DNA of 64,000 nt from Rhodospirillales bacterium BBD 1991-14 (GCA_001657395.1 LYSY01000004.1:248001-312000); one strand, 5' to 3'. Shown: positions 41,121 to 49,992, counted from the first letter of the stretch. Numbers and translations: made by a program. Notes: generated by a model from the letters alone, not told the origin.

Positions 41121-42170
41121 ATGAGCTTATGGAAAACCCTGGCGGCCGGTGCCGCCGCCTTTTCCCTGACGATGGGAACAGGTGCCGCGCTGGCAGCCGA
41201 CACCACGCTGAAGATCGCCTTCCTGGGATCCGAGGACGACGAGGACTTCGATGGCTCGCTGGTGTTCAAGAACTACGTCGAAGCCACGTCGAACGGAGCC
41301 CTGGCGGTGGACATCTTCCCCAACGGGCGTTTCTGCTCCAATGCGGACGAATGCTCCGAGGCGCTGCTTGACGGCCGGCTCGACATCTACATCACCACCA
41401 ACGGCGGCCTTGCCGGCTGGTATCCGCCGGCCCAGTTCCTCGACCTGCCCTATCTCTTCCCCAACGACCGCGTGGCCGAGTGCGTCTTCGACGGACCGCT
41501 CACCGCGAAAATCCGCGAGGCAGTGCTGCAGGATGTCGGGGCAGCGCGCCTGATGGCGATCTCCAACACCGGCGGCTGGCGCAACATCGCCACCACCAGC
41601 AAGCAGGTGAAGAGCCCCGAGGACGTCGAGGGCCTGAAGCTGCGCACCATCGGCGCCGACATTCAGATCGAGCTGGTGAAGGCGCTTGGCGGTTCGCCGA
41701 CGCCGATCGCCTGGCCTGAGGTTTACACCTCGCTCGGCACCGGCGTTGTCGAGGGCACCAAGAACGGCATCACCGACATCGTCAACATGAAGTTCCAGGA
41801 TCACCTGAAATACATCTCGCTGGACGGCCACGCCTACATGGGCGCGCTCTGGTGGATGAACGAGGATGTCTTTCAGGGCCTGCCGGACGACCAGAAGCGG
41901 ATCGTCTATGATGGTTTCCAGGAGCTGAAGATGACCGCCCGGGTGCTGCCCAAGCGCAAGGCCGTTGATGCCTTCCAGGCCTTTGTCGATGCCGGCGGCA
42001 CGATCTACACACCCACGGCGGAGCAGAAGGCCGCTTTCCAGGCTGCCGCCAAGCCGGTTTGGGATTGGTACGAGGAGAACTTCGGCCGCGAATGGATCGA
42101 CGCGGCCCAGGGGGCGGTGTCCGCCTGCGAGGCCTCGCTCGAGGCGGAGTTCGAGGCGGCTTCGCAATAG
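41121..42170 (+). CDS. TRAP transporter substrate-binding protein (DctP type)
   Basis: 349 aa with a Sec signal peptide (AAGAAAFSLTMGTGAALA). Core features: KIAFLGSEDDEDFDGSLVFK, DIFPNGRFCSNADECSEALL (two Cys, probable disulfide), and GLKLRTIGADIQIELVKALG, where the Arg of LRT normally grips the ligand carboxylate (or sulfonate). GVVEGTKNGITDIVNMKFQD follows. Placed last in the TRAP unit. The conserved Arg indicates an acidic ligand. Confidence 0.9.
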   Translation: MSLWKTLAAGAAAFSLTMGTGAALAADTTLKIAFLGSEDDEDFDGSLVFKNYVEATSNGALAVDIFPNGRFCSNADECSEALLDGRLDIYITTNGGLAGWYPPAQFLDLPYLFPNDRVAECVFDGPLTAKIREAVLQDVGAARLMAISNTGGWRNIATTSKQVKSPEDVEGLKLRTIGADIQIELVKALGGSPTPIAWPEVYTSLGTGVVEGTKNGITDIVNMKFQDHLKYISLDGHAYMGALWWMNEDVFQGLPDDQKRIVYDGFQELKMTARVLPKRKAVDAFQAFVDAGGTIYTPTAEQKAAFQAAAKPVWDWYEENFGREWIDAAQGAVSACEASLEAEFEAASQ

Positions 42171-42191
42171 CCGTCTTGTAAGACCGTGTTC

Positions 42192-42261
42192 GGGACCGGC
42201 CCTGCGCCGGTCCCGCGGCGACCGATCCGGGCGCCCCAGGTCCGATCCTGGGGGCGCCCGG
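42192..42261 (+). terminator. Two strong hairpins after the TRAP genes
   Basis: First: GGGACCGG-N7-CCGGTCCC (42192-42214). Second: CCGGGCGCCCCAGG-TCCGAT-CCTGGGGGCGCCCGG with one bulged G (42227-42261). Neither has a T run. They separate the TRAP unit from the catabolic enzymes that follow, and probably act as attenuators or mRNA stabilisers. Confidence 0.6.
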
Positions 42262-42335
42262 ACTGCGCCGAGACTACTGCGCCGGAACCACAGCGCCAGG
42301 ACCGTTAAAACCTTTTGGAGTGAAGTAAGGAGCCT

Positions 42336-43256
42336 ATGCCGCAGCCTGTTGTCGTTGTCTCCGAGTTCATGGCCGAGGCGGCCGTGGCCCGCATGGCGCA
42401 GAGCCGCCAGACCTTCTACGACCCGACCCTGGTCGACCGCCCCGCGGATCTGCAGGCGCTGCTGGTTACCGCCGAGGCGCTGGTGGTGCGCAACCGCACC
42501 CAGGTGACGCTGGATCTTCTCGCCGCGGCGCCGGCCCTGCGGGTCGTCGGGCGGCTGGGCGTCGGCCTGGACAACATCGATCTGGCGGCCTGCGAGGCGC
42601 GCGGCGTTGCGGTTCGTCCCGCGCGCGGCGCGAATGCCGATGCGGTGGCCGAATACGTCATCTCGGCGGCGCTGCAACTGCTGCGCGGCAGAGCCTTTTT
42701 CGCGACCGAGGACCTGCGTGCCGGCGGCTGGCCGCGCGCCGCCTGCCAGGGCCGGGAGATGGCTGGGCGCAGCCTGGGCCTTCTCGGCTTCGGCGACATC
42801 GCCCGGCGTACGGCGCGGCGCGCGCAGGCGCTCGGGATGACGGTGGTGGCGCATGATCCCCTGGTGGAGACGGCGGAGGGCGTGGACCTGGTCCCGCTGG
42901 ACGCGCTGCTGGAGAGGGCCGACATCCTCAGCCTCCACGTGCCGCTGACGGAGACGACCCGCGGGCTCTTCGATGCCGCCGCTTTGGGCCGTATGAAGCC
43001 CAATGCGGTCCTGATCAACACCGCCCGCGGCGGCATCGTCGACGAAGCCGCCCTGGCCGAGGCCCTGAAGGCCGGGCGGCTGGGCGGCGCCGCGCTCGAC
43101 GTCTTTACTAAAGAGCCTCTGGATGAGACCTCTGCGGCGGTGTTTCGCGACGTCCCCAACCTGATCCTGACGCCGCATATCGCCGGGGTCACCGAAGAGT
43201 CCAACGAGCGCGTCAGCGAGATGATCGCCGACAGCGTGCTGGAGGAACTGGCGTGA
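42336..43256 (+). CDS. D-2-hydroxyacid dehydrogenase, SerA/SlcC-like
   Basis: 306 aa. Catalytic domain start VVVVSEFMAEAAVARMAQ. Rossmann motif LGLLGFGDIARRTARRA (about 145-161). Catalytic Arg in LINTARGGIVDEAAL, Glu in TKEPLDE context, His in LTPHIAGVTEES. The protein has the length and family of (S)-sulfolactate dehydrogenase SlcC as well as of phosphoglycerate and glyoxylate reductases. Distinguishing them needs a phylogeny. It overlaps the kinase gene by GTGA. It may oxidise or reduce the three-carbon product of the aldolase. Confidence 0.85.
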   Translation: MPQPVVVVSEFMAEAAVARMAQSRQTFYDPTLVDRPADLQALLVTAEALVVRNRTQVTLDLLAAAPALRVVGRLGVGLDNIDLAACEARGVAVRPARGANADAVAEYVISAALQLLRGRAFFATEDLRAGGWPRAACQGREMAGRSLGLLGFGDIARRTARRAQALGMTVVAHDPLVETAEGVDLVPLDALLERADILSLHVPLTETTRGLFDAAALGRMKPNAVLINTARGGIVDEAALAEALKAGRLGGAALDVFTKEPLDETSAAVFRDVPNLILTPHIAGVTEESNERVSEMIADSVLEELA

Positions 43257-44146
43257 CCCTGCGTGTCGTCTGTGCCGGCATCGCCGTGCTCGATCAGGTT
43301 TTCCAGGTTGAGCGCCTGCCCGTCGATGCCACGAAGTATGCCGCGGTCTCGCGCCGCGAAGTGGCCGGCGGGATCGCTGCCAACGCCGCCATGGCGGTGG
43401 CCCGGCTCGGTGGCGCGGCCCGGCTGGTCAGCCGGGTGGGTGCGGATGCCGCCGGTGAAAGCCTGCGCGCCGTGCTCGCCGCCGCCGGGGTGGATTGTGC
43501 GGGACTGCAAACGCCGCAGGAAGGCGTCACCGCGACCTCGGCCGTTTTCATCGATCCGCGCGGGGAGCGCATGCTGATCAATCACAAGGATCCGGCGTTG
43601 TTCCGGGGCGCACCGGACAGCGCCGCCTTTGCCGGGGCCGATGCGGTGATGTGCGACCTGCGCTGGCCCGAAGCGGCGCGCATGGGTCTGCAGGCGGCAG
43701 GCCTGGCCGGCGTTCCCGGCGTGCTCGACTACGACACGGCCCCGGAAGAGGCTCGCGGTCTGATGGCCCGGGCGAGCCACGTCATTTTCAGTGCCGCCGG
43801 CCTCGAGAGCCTGCAGCCGGGGGAACGTCAGGCCGCGCTTGCGGCCGTCGCGGAAGGCCATCCCGGGGTTGCTTTCGCCGTCACCGCGGGGGCCGAGGGC
43901 GCCTTCTGGATCGAAGCCGGGCGGAGCGGGCAAGTGCCGGCGGTGCCGGTGCAGGCCGTCGATACGCTGGGCGCCGGCGATGTCTATCACGGCGCCGCGG
44001 CGCTTGCGCTGGCGGAGGGCAAGGCCTTCCCCGAGGCGCTGCGCTTTGCCTCTGCGGCGGCGGCCTTGAAGGTTGCCCAGCCCAGCGGCCCCGGCGCCTT
44101 TCCGACGCGACAGGAAGTGACAAGCTTGTTGGAGACCAGACTATGA
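43253..44146 (+). CDS. PfkB-family sugar kinase, YihV-like
   Basis: 297 aa starting with GTG 43253. PfkB signature 1 in VAGGIAANAAMAVARLGGAA, signature 2 with catalytic Asp in VDTLGAGDVYHGAAALALAE. The opening VVCAGIAVLDQVFQVERLPV and the VMCDLRWPEAARMGLQAAGL region resemble, from memory, sulfofructose kinase YihV more than ribokinase or fructokinase. It should phosphorylate a ketose made by the downstream isomerase. Coupled by overlaps to both neighbours. Confidence 0.85.
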   Translation: MTLRVVCAGIAVLDQVFQVERLPVDATKYAAVSRREVAGGIAANAAMAVARLGGAARLVSRVGADAAGESLRAVLAAAGVDCAGLQTPQEGVTATSAVFIDPRGERMLINHKDPALFRGAPDSAAFAGADAVMCDLRWPEAARMGLQAAGLAGVPGVLDYDTAPEEARGLMARASHVIFSAAGLESLQPGERQAALAAVAEGHPGVAFAVTAGAEGAFWIEAGRSGQVPAVPVQAVDTLGAGDVYHGAAALALAEGKAFPEALRFASAAAALKVAQPSGPGAFPTRQEVTSLLETRL

Positions 44147-45249
44147 ATGCCCCCCAATCCGCCCCATCTCAGGCCATCCCGTCTCAGGCCGTTCAGACCC
44201 CGGTCTTGAGTCCCGGCAAGTTCTGGGGCCTGCGCCGCATGGCCGACGGCGGCGGCCGCTTCAAGATGCTGGCCGTGGATCAGCGCCCGCCCATCAAGAC
44301 CCGGGTCGCCGAGGCCCGCGGCGAGGAGGGCCCGCGCTACGGCGATGTACGGGCGGTGAAGCGCGCCTTGATGGAGGCGCTGGCGCCGCACGCCTCGGCG
44401 GTGCTGGCCGATCCCACCTATGCGCTGAGTGATGCCATGACCGTCCTTGCGCCGCACCACGGTCTCGTCGTCACCCTGGAGGACTCGGTTTTCGGCGAGG
44501 GCAGGGATGGCCGCCTCTCCAAGGCCATCGACGACTGGTCGGTTTCCAAGATCAAGCGGGCCGGCGGCGACGCGGTCAAAGTGCTGACCTGGTATCACCC
44601 GGACCAGGATGCTGCCTCGGGCCAGGCGCAGCGCGACTTCACCAAGCGGGTGGGCGAGGCTTGCGCGCGCTACGACATCCCCTTTCTGCTGGAGATGCTG
44701 CTCTATCCGCTGGCGGGCGATACCGGGCAGACCAAGGACTATGTGGAGCAGGCCGGCAAGCGGGCCGACCACGTGCTGAAGACGGTGGAGACCTTCGCCG
44801 CGCCGGACTACGGCGTCGATGTCTTCAAGCTGGAAAGCCCGGTCCCCGCCAAGGACGTGCCGCCGCCGGGAGATGGGGCCACGGCCGCACTCTTCGCGGA
44901 GATGGGTCGTCTCGCCGGGCGGCCCTGGGTCATGCTTTCCGCCGGCGCCAGCCAGGCGGCCTTCCGCAACGTCCTTCATTATGCCTTTGAAGCCGGCGCC
45001 AGCGGCTTCCTAGCGGGCCGGGCGATCTGGTGGGATGCGTTCCAGCACTTTCCGGATATGGCGGCGATGGAGACGGCGTTGTCCGGTCCGGCGGCCGACT
45101 ATATGAAAGAGCTGAACGCCCTCGCCGACGCCCAGGCGCGCCCCTGGACCGCTTGGTTCGACGAAGGAGCAGAGGGCCTGCCGCGGCCGGCGGGGTGGGA
45201 GAGCGAGTGGATGCAAGGGGCCTACGCCGACCTGGAAGGGAGACTCTGA
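44143..45249 (+). CDS. Class I sugar-phosphate aldolase, LacD/YihT-like
   Basis: 368 aa from ATG 44143 (ATGA overlap). An Ala/Pro/Gln-rich N-terminal extension (PQSAPSQAIPSQAVQTP) precedes the barrel. The barrel has FKMLAVDQRPPIKTRVAEA, GDAVKVLTWYHPD, PFLLEMLLYPL, the Schiff-base Lys in VDVFKLESPVP, then PWVMLSAGASQAAFRNVLHY and ASGFLAGRAIWW. This is the LacD/YihT family, splitting tagatose-bisphosphate- or sulfofructose-phosphate-like substrates to DHAP plus a three-carbon aldehyde. The length exceeds both LacD and YihT by about 50-75 residues, mainly in the middle and at the C-terminus. Confidence 0.85.
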   Translation: MNAPQSAPSQAIPSQAVQTPVLSPGKFWGLRRMADGGGRFKMLAVDQRPPIKTRVAEARGEEGPRYGDVRAVKRALMEALAPHASAVLADPTYALSDAMTVLAPHHGLVVTLEDSVFGEGRDGRLSKAIDDWSVSKIKRAGGDAVKVLTWYHPDQDAASGQAQRDFTKRVGEACARYDIPFLLEMLLYPLAGDTGQTKDYVEQAGKRADHVLKTVETFAAPDYGVDVFKLESPVPAKDVPPPGDGATAALFAEMGRLAGRPWVMLSAGASQAAFRNVLHYAFEAGASGFLAGRAIWWDAFQHFPDMAAMETALSGPAADYMKELNALADAQARPWTAWFDEGAEGLPRPAGWESEWMQGAYADLEGRL

Positions 45250-46607
45250 TGCGGATCGCGGTCTTTTGTCTGGCACGCCCGACCTTCGATGTGGCGCTGG
45301 CGTCGCAGACGGCCGAGACGGCCGTAGCCTCGCTGGCGTCGAGCGGTGCAGAGGTTCTGGGCGCTGCCGACCTGCTGATGGATGCGCCGGCCGTCGAAGC
45401 GCGCCTGAACGCCGTAAAGGACCAGCGGCCGGACGGCGTCCTGATCATCCAGGCCACCTTCTGCGATGCGGCGATGACGTCTGCCATCGGCGCCACGCTT
45501 GCGGCGCCGGTCGTGATCTGGGCGTTTCCGGAGCCGCGCGACGGCGGGCGTCTGCGGCTGAACTCCTTCTGTGGCCTGAGCCTCGCCTCCCACGCCCTCG
45601 GTAAGATCGGCCGGCGCTGCGGCTGGCTGCATGCACCGGCGACGGCAAAGCCGGATCTCGCCGCACTCTTTGCCGATACCGGAGCAGCACCGGCGCCGCG
45701 GGCGGCCCGGCCCGGGGCGGCACCGGATCTGGCCTGCCGGGTCGGGCTGGTCGGCGAACACCCGGCGGGCTTCGACACCTGCGGTTTCGACGAGACCGAG
45801 CTGACCTCCCGCTTCGGCGTGGATGTTGAGCGGATTGATCTGGAGACGCTGTTCGCCGCGGCCAAGGCCGCCGACGGCGCGCGGATCGGCGCGCTCAAGA
45901 GCCAGGCCGCCAAGCGCCTGGAAGGCGTCGAAACCCTCGATGGCGAACAGGTCGAGCGCTCGTTGCGCTGCTACAGCGCCCTGCGCGATATGGCCGAGGA
46001 GCGCCAGCTCGACGGCTTCGCCGTGCGCTGCTGGCCGGAAACCTTCACCGAGTACGGCTGCGCGGTCTGTGGCGCTATGGCGACCCTCAACGGCGAGCGC
46101 ATCCCCGCCTCCTGCGAGGCGGACATGCTGGGGACGGTGGGCTCGCGCCTGCTGCAGACCCTGGCTGACGGACCGGCCATGCTGACCGACATCGTCGACT
46201 TCGATTCCGACGACGACACCGCGGTGCTCTGGCACTGCGGCCTCGCGCCGCTCGATTTCTGTGACCCCGACTTCACGCCGCGGGCCACTATCCACACCAA
46301 CCGGCGCATGCCGCTGCTGCACGAGTTTCCCCTGAAGCCGGGCCGCGTCACCGTGGCGCGGATCAGCCAGGCGAAGTCCGAACTGAAGATGGTGGTCGGG
46401 CGCGGCGAGATCCTGCGCCGGCCCATGTCCTTCACCGGGACGTCCGGGGTCATCCGCTTCGACTGCGGCGCGGAGGCGGCGCGGCGCGCCCTCATCGATG
46501 CCCAGTTGGAGCATCACGTCTCCATCACCTATGGCGACGTGAAGGCGGGGGTCGAGGCGGCAGCCGCGGCGGCCGACCTCCCGCTTCTGGACCTCGACGC
46601 CCTGTGA
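45249..46607 (+). CDS. L-fucose/arabinose isomerase-superfamily protein
   Basis: 452 aa from ATG 45249 (TGATG overlap). The N-terminal Rossmann-like part includes MRIAVFCLARPTFDVALASQ. The C-terminal isomerase fold has FAVRCWPETFTEYGCAVCGA, then IPASCEADMLGTVGSRLL (metal-site Glu and Asp), WHCGLAPLDFCDPDF and KSELKMVVGRGEILRRPMSF. Expected activity is aldose-ketose isomerisation feeding the kinase. A relative has, as I recall, been reported as the sulfoquinovose isomerase of the Firmicutes transaldolase route. Substrate is unproven. Confidence 0.8.
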   Translation: MRIAVFCLARPTFDVALASQTAETAVASLASSGAEVLGAADLLMDAPAVEARLNAVKDQRPDGVLIIQATFCDAAMTSAIGATLAAPVVIWAFPEPRDGGRLRLNSFCGLSLASHALGKIGRRCGWLHAPATAKPDLAALFADTGAAPAPRAARPGAAPDLACRVGLVGEHPAGFDTCGFDETELTSRFGVDVERIDLETLFAAAKAADGARIGALKSQAAKRLEGVETLDGEQVERSLRCYSALRDMAEERQLDGFAVRCWPETFTEYGCAVCGAMATLNGERIPASCEADMLGTVGSRLLQTLADGPAMLTDIVDFDSDDDTAVLWHCGLAPLDFCDPDFTPRATIHTNRRMPLLHEFPLKPGRVTVARISQAKSELKMVVGRGEILRRPMSFTGTSGVIRFDCGAEAARRALIDAQLEHHVSITYGDVKAGVEAAAAAADLPLLDLDAL

Positions 46608-47695
46608 CGGCCACGCAGACCCTGCGCTACGGTGTCATCGGCGGCGGCATGATGGCGCGCGAGCATATCGCCAACCTGGCGCTGATCCCCGGCTCGGCGG
46701 TGACCGCCATTGCCGACCCGGACAGCGGCCAGCAGGCGCTCAATGCCGAGGCGGCCCCCGATGCCGCGCTGCTGGAGGATGCGGCGGCGCTGGTCGGGCG
46801 GGACGACGTCGACGCGGTCATTGTCGCCAGTCCAAACCACACCCACCTGGACGTTTTGGAGCAGGTCTTCGCCGGGCCGCCGCGCCCGGTGCTGGTGGAG
46901 AAGCCGGTGGTCACCACCCCCTGTCTCGGGGAGCGCCTGACTGCGCTGGCGGCGTCCTGGCGGGCGCCGCTCTGGGTCGCCATGGAGTACCGCTACATGC
47001 CGCCCATCGCCGCCCTCCTGGAGGAACTGCGCAAGGGCGTGGCTGGCCCCTTGAAGATGCTGACCATCCGCGAGCACCGCTATCCTTTTCTCGAGAAGGT
47101 CGGCCACTGGAACCGCTTCAACGTCAACACCGGCGGCACCATGGTGGAGAAGTGCTGCCACTTCTTCGATCTCATGCGCCTTATTCTCGAGGACGAACCG
47201 CGGCGCATCTACGCTTCCGGCGGGGCCGACGTGAACCACCGGGAGGAGCGTTACGGCGGCCGCTGCCCGGACATCATCGACAATGCCTATGCGGTGGTCG
47301 ACTTCGCCGGCGGTGCGCGGGCGATGCTGGAACTCTGCATGTTCGCCGAGGGCGCCTGGTTTCAGGAGGAGATCACCGCGACCGGCGCGAAGGGCCGCGT
47401 CGCCTGCAGCATTCCCGGCCCGGAGCGGCGGGTCGGCGGGCATGCCCGCGAGGCGATGCTGGAAATCTCCCCCCGCGCGCCGATCGATCCCCGGCGCCTG
47501 CCGGTGCCGGTCGATCCAGCGGTACTTGGCGCCGGCGAACATCACGGCTCCACCTATTACCAGCACCTGCGCTTCCGCGAGGCAGCGCTGGGGCGTGGCG
47601 CCGTGGAGGTTACCCTCGCCGACGGCTTAAAGGCCGTTGCCATCGGCGCGGCTGCGGAACGCTCCATTGCCGAGGGCGTTCCTGTCGATCTTTAG
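46604..47695 (+). CDS. Gfo/Idh/MocA-family oxidoreductase
   Basis: 363 aa starting with GTG 46604 in a GTGA overlap. Rossmann motif YGVIGGGMMAREHIANLALI; the EKPVVTTPCLGERL motif carries the family's Lys. The C-terminal part has GHWNRFNVNTGGTMVEKCCH with catalytic-region His. Substrates are sugars or inositols with NAD(P). Last gene of the plus-strand operon; it may provide epimerisation or entry of an alternative stereoisomer. A short inverted repeat AGAGC...GCTCT follows at about 47693-47708. Confidence 0.85.
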   Translation: MTATQTLRYGVIGGGMMAREHIANLALIPGSAVTAIADPDSGQQALNAEAAPDAALLEDAAALVGRDDVDAVIVASPNHTHLDVLEQVFAGPPRPVLVEKPVVTTPCLGERLTALAASWRAPLWVAMEYRYMPPIAALLEELRKGVAGPLKMLTIREHRYPFLEKVGHWNRFNVNTGGTMVEKCCHFFDLMRLILEDEPRRIYASGGADVNHREERYGGRCPDIIDNAYAVVDFAGGARAMLELCMFAEGAWFQEEITATGAKGRVACSIPGPERRVGGHAREAMLEISPRAPIDPRRLPVPVDPAVLGAGEHHGSTYYQHLRFREAALGRGAVEVTLADGLKAVAIGAAAERSIAEGVPVDL

Positions 47696-47725
47696 AGCAG
47701 ATCCGCTCTGGGTGACCCTAAGGTC

Positions 47726-48643
47726 CTAACCCCGTACTTCCTTGCGGTAGCGTCCCGGAGTGACGCCGATCTTCTGGCGGAAGACATCGGTCATGTGGCT
47801 CTGGGAGGCGAAGCCGCAGGCATAGGCAATCTCGACGATCGGCATGTCGCTGGCGGCGAGCAGTTCCTGGGCACGGCTGATACGGCGGGCGAGAACGTAC
47901 TGATGCGGGGTGCGCCCGGTCGCGGCCTTGAACGCGCGCGTAAAGCGCAACTGCGGCAGGCACGCCAGACTGGAGAGGTCCGTGTTGGAGAGGTTCTTGC
48001 TCAGGTTCGCCTCTATGAAGCTGTCGATCTCCTGCAGCGTCCGCGAGGGCATCGGGCTGGCGGAGCTGTTTTCCGCGACTGACTGCCGCTCAGCCAGGCT
48101 CGACAGGATGGCGATCATGCTGACGAGAACGCCTTCGACGAAGAGGTTGCCGTTCGGGTTGCCTGCCTCGCTCTCGCGCCACAGGCTCATGCAGAGTTGT
48201 TCCAGAAAGACATCCCGGAAGGGCTGGGCGTGAAGGCGGCCGAAGTCGCCGTTAAAGCCCGGCCGCCGTTCATCCAGCACCTCGCGCACGGCCTCGATCG
48301 GCAGGATGAAGTCGATCAGCTCGTGACTGCCTTCCGCGACGATATGATTGGCCACCCCCGGGCCCTGCAGGTCGAAGTCGCCTTTGCGAAAGCGGTGGCG
48401 CACGCGGCCGGCGCCGAGATCGCGGACGGTATGGCCTTCGGAACGCAGGGCCTTGTAGAGAATGACGTCGGGCTGCGCGGGATCGGAGAAGTCACCCGCC
48501 GGCTGCGCCGTGCGCAGCATGCGGATCGGGCGGCGTCCGACCGAGCGTCTTTCAACGACGAACTGCGCGTAAGGCCCCCGTGACAGAAAGTCAAAGTGGT
48601 CGGCGTAGTCTCCGCTCACCGGCAGTTCTCCCTGCGATGACAT
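47726..48643 (-). CDS. AraC-family transcriptional regulator
   Basis: 305 aa. N-terminal AraC_binding-like part (LRTAQPAGDFSDPAQPDVIL, KGDFDLQGPGVANHIVAEGS). C-terminal double HTH: LQEIDSFIEANLSKNLSNTD, SSLACLPQLRFTRAFKAATG, then AQELLAASDMPIVEIAYACG and FASQSHMTDVFRQKIGVTP. Convergent with the sugar operon, so it may be its activator, although the LacI protein is the better candidate. Confidence 0.88.
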   Translation of the reverse strand: MSSQGELPVSGDYADHFDFLSRGPYAQFVVERRSVGRRPIRMLRTAQPAGDFSDPAQPDVILYKALRSEGHTVRDLGAGRVRHRFRKGDFDLQGPGVANHIVAEGSHELIDFILPIEAVREVLDERRPGFNGDFGRLHAQPFRDVFLEQLCMSLWRESEAGNPNGNLFVEGVLVSMIAILSSLAERQSVAENSSASPMPSRTLQEIDSFIEANLSKNLSNTDLSSLACLPQLRFTRAFKAATGRTPHQYVLARRISRAQELLAASDMPIVEIAYACGFASQSHMTDVFRQKIGVTPGRYRKEVRG

Positions 48644-49047
48644 CGCGTTGCGTTTCCTTCGACCGCTGCGGCTGAACCCTTCTGCATCCGGCAGCCTCTT
48701 CGAAGGTCGATGGGCGCTTGAGACAAGCGCTTCCCGAAACGCCTCTGCCGATGCAAAGAGGGACTGGAGAATGCGGTCCGGAGGGTCCGAATTCGGCTGC
48801 AGAAGACAAGGCCGTTGCCGGCGTTGGCGAGCCTCCCCGAGTGCTCAAGTTGTTTTGGCCTTGCAAATAGTGACAGAGTCGGCCTAAGTCCAGAGCAAAC
48901 GGCTATAGTTCTGCAACTATAGGAAGTGCCGATGGTTCGACAAAGAACCCCGATGAATGCTCAGCCTATACTCGATAGTTGCTACAGATTTTTGGCGCAG
49001 TGCTGGCGCTGTTGGCTCGTACACTGACCACGGCGGCTTGCGGCCCG
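48644..49047. other. Intergenic region between AraC and LysR genes
   Basis: 404 bp without a convincing gene. It contains the probable AraC promoter and a perfect inverted repeat CTATAGTT-CTGC-AACTATAG (48903-48922). A related CTAT...ATAG pair lies at 48966-48978. The LysR gene ends just to the right. Confidence 0.5.
48903..48922. promoter_or_regulatory. ATAG/CTAT inverted repeat, possible regulator site
   Basis: CTATAGTT-CTGC-AACTATAG, perfect 8-bp half-sites. ATAG and CTAT words are components of OxyR-type sites, and the neighbouring LysR protein is OxyR-like. The spacing between ATAG and CTAT (8 nt) is one longer than the OxyR consensus, so this is only suggestive. Confidence 0.4.
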
Positions 49048-49992
49048 CTAGCTGAGCACAGTCACTTCCGGCACGCCGCTCTTGACGATACCCCGCATCA
49101 CGCCGGCCAGGGCGGCGAACTCGTCGCTGCGGGCCGAATGGCGACGCCAGACGAGGCCGATGCTGCGGCTCGGCGCCCGGCTGCGTAGCGGGCGGACGAC
49201 CACTTCGTCGTCCTTGGGAATCTCAGAGCGCACATAGAGTGCCGGCAGGAAAGTGAGGCCCATGCCCATGCCGACCATCTGGCGCAGGGTGTCGAGGCTC
49301 GTACCCTCATAGTCCAGCGACAGCCGGGCGCCGTAAAGTTCGCAGAGCTCACGCACCTGGGCATGAAGGTGGTAGCCACGCTCCAGGCCCAGAACGGTTT
49401 CGCCCTTCAGGTCCGCGCGCTCGGCGAAGTCTTTGGCGGCAAGTCCATGATCGCTCGATGCCGCGATCAGCAGAGGTTCGCGGAACAGCCGCGCTACCTT
49501 CAGGTCCGCGCCCTTCACCGGCAGCGCAAAGATCAACAGATCGAGACGCCCTTCATCGAGGTCCTGCAGCAGCGCCGTGGGGGAGCCTTCGCGGATGTAG
49601 AGCTTCAGCTGCGGATAGCTGAGATGCAGTTCCGGCAGGATGTGGCGCAACAGATAGGGCCCGAGGGTCGGCAATACGCCCAGGCGCAGGGTGCCGCCAA
49701 GGACCCCCTTGTCCTGCTCGGCAAGCTCGACAAGATCCTGCACGTGGCGCAGCACGACACGGGCGCGGGCCGCTATCTCCTTGCCGATGGGGGTGAGGAC
49801 CACCTTGGCGCGGCTGCGCTCGACCAGTTGTACGCCGAGGCGCTGCTCCAGTTCCCGCAGCTGGCCGCTGAGGGTCGGCTGGCTGACATGGCTCAACTCT
49901 GCAGCCCGCCGGAAATGGAGGGTATCGGCAATCGCCACCAGATAGCGCAGCTGCTTCAGCGAGGGAATCACGAGGCCGGCGTCCTTTCCCAA
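49048..49992 (-). CDS. OxyR-like LysR regulator lacking the peroxidatic cysteine
   Basis: 314 aa. HTH: LKQLRYLVAIADTLHFRRAA and SQPTLSGQLRELEQRLG. The effector domain is OxyR-like over its length (LGVLPTLGPYLLRHILPELH, LPVKGADLKVARLFREPLLI, then GETVLGLERGYHLHAQVREL). Where E. coli OxyR has Cys199 in GHCLRD, this protein has His (GYHLHA); Cys208 is kept (RELCEL). A C199-C208 disulfide switch is therefore impossible. It is divergent from the coiled-coil gene at 50209 and may regulate it. Confidence 0.8.
   Translation of the reverse strand: MGKDAGLVIPSLKQLRYLVAIADTLHFRRAAELSHVSQPTLSGQLRELEQRLGVQLVERSRAKVVLTPIGKEIAARARVVLRHVQDLVELAEQDKGVLGGTLRLGVLPTLGPYLLRHILPELHLSYPQLKLYIREGSPTALLQDLDEGRLDLLIFALPVKGADLKVARLFREPLLIAASSDHGLAAKDFAERADLKGETVLGLERGYHLHAQVRELCELYGARLSLDYEGTSLDTLRQMVGMGMGLTFLPALYVRSEIPKDDEVVVRPLRSRAPSRSIGLVWRRHSARSDEFAALAGVMRGIVKSGVPEVTVLS

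Noticed and set aside
41127-43178. 683-codon minus-strand open frame
   Set aside because: It is antisense to the DctP and hydroxyacid dehydrogenase genes; it is produced by GC-rich third positions.
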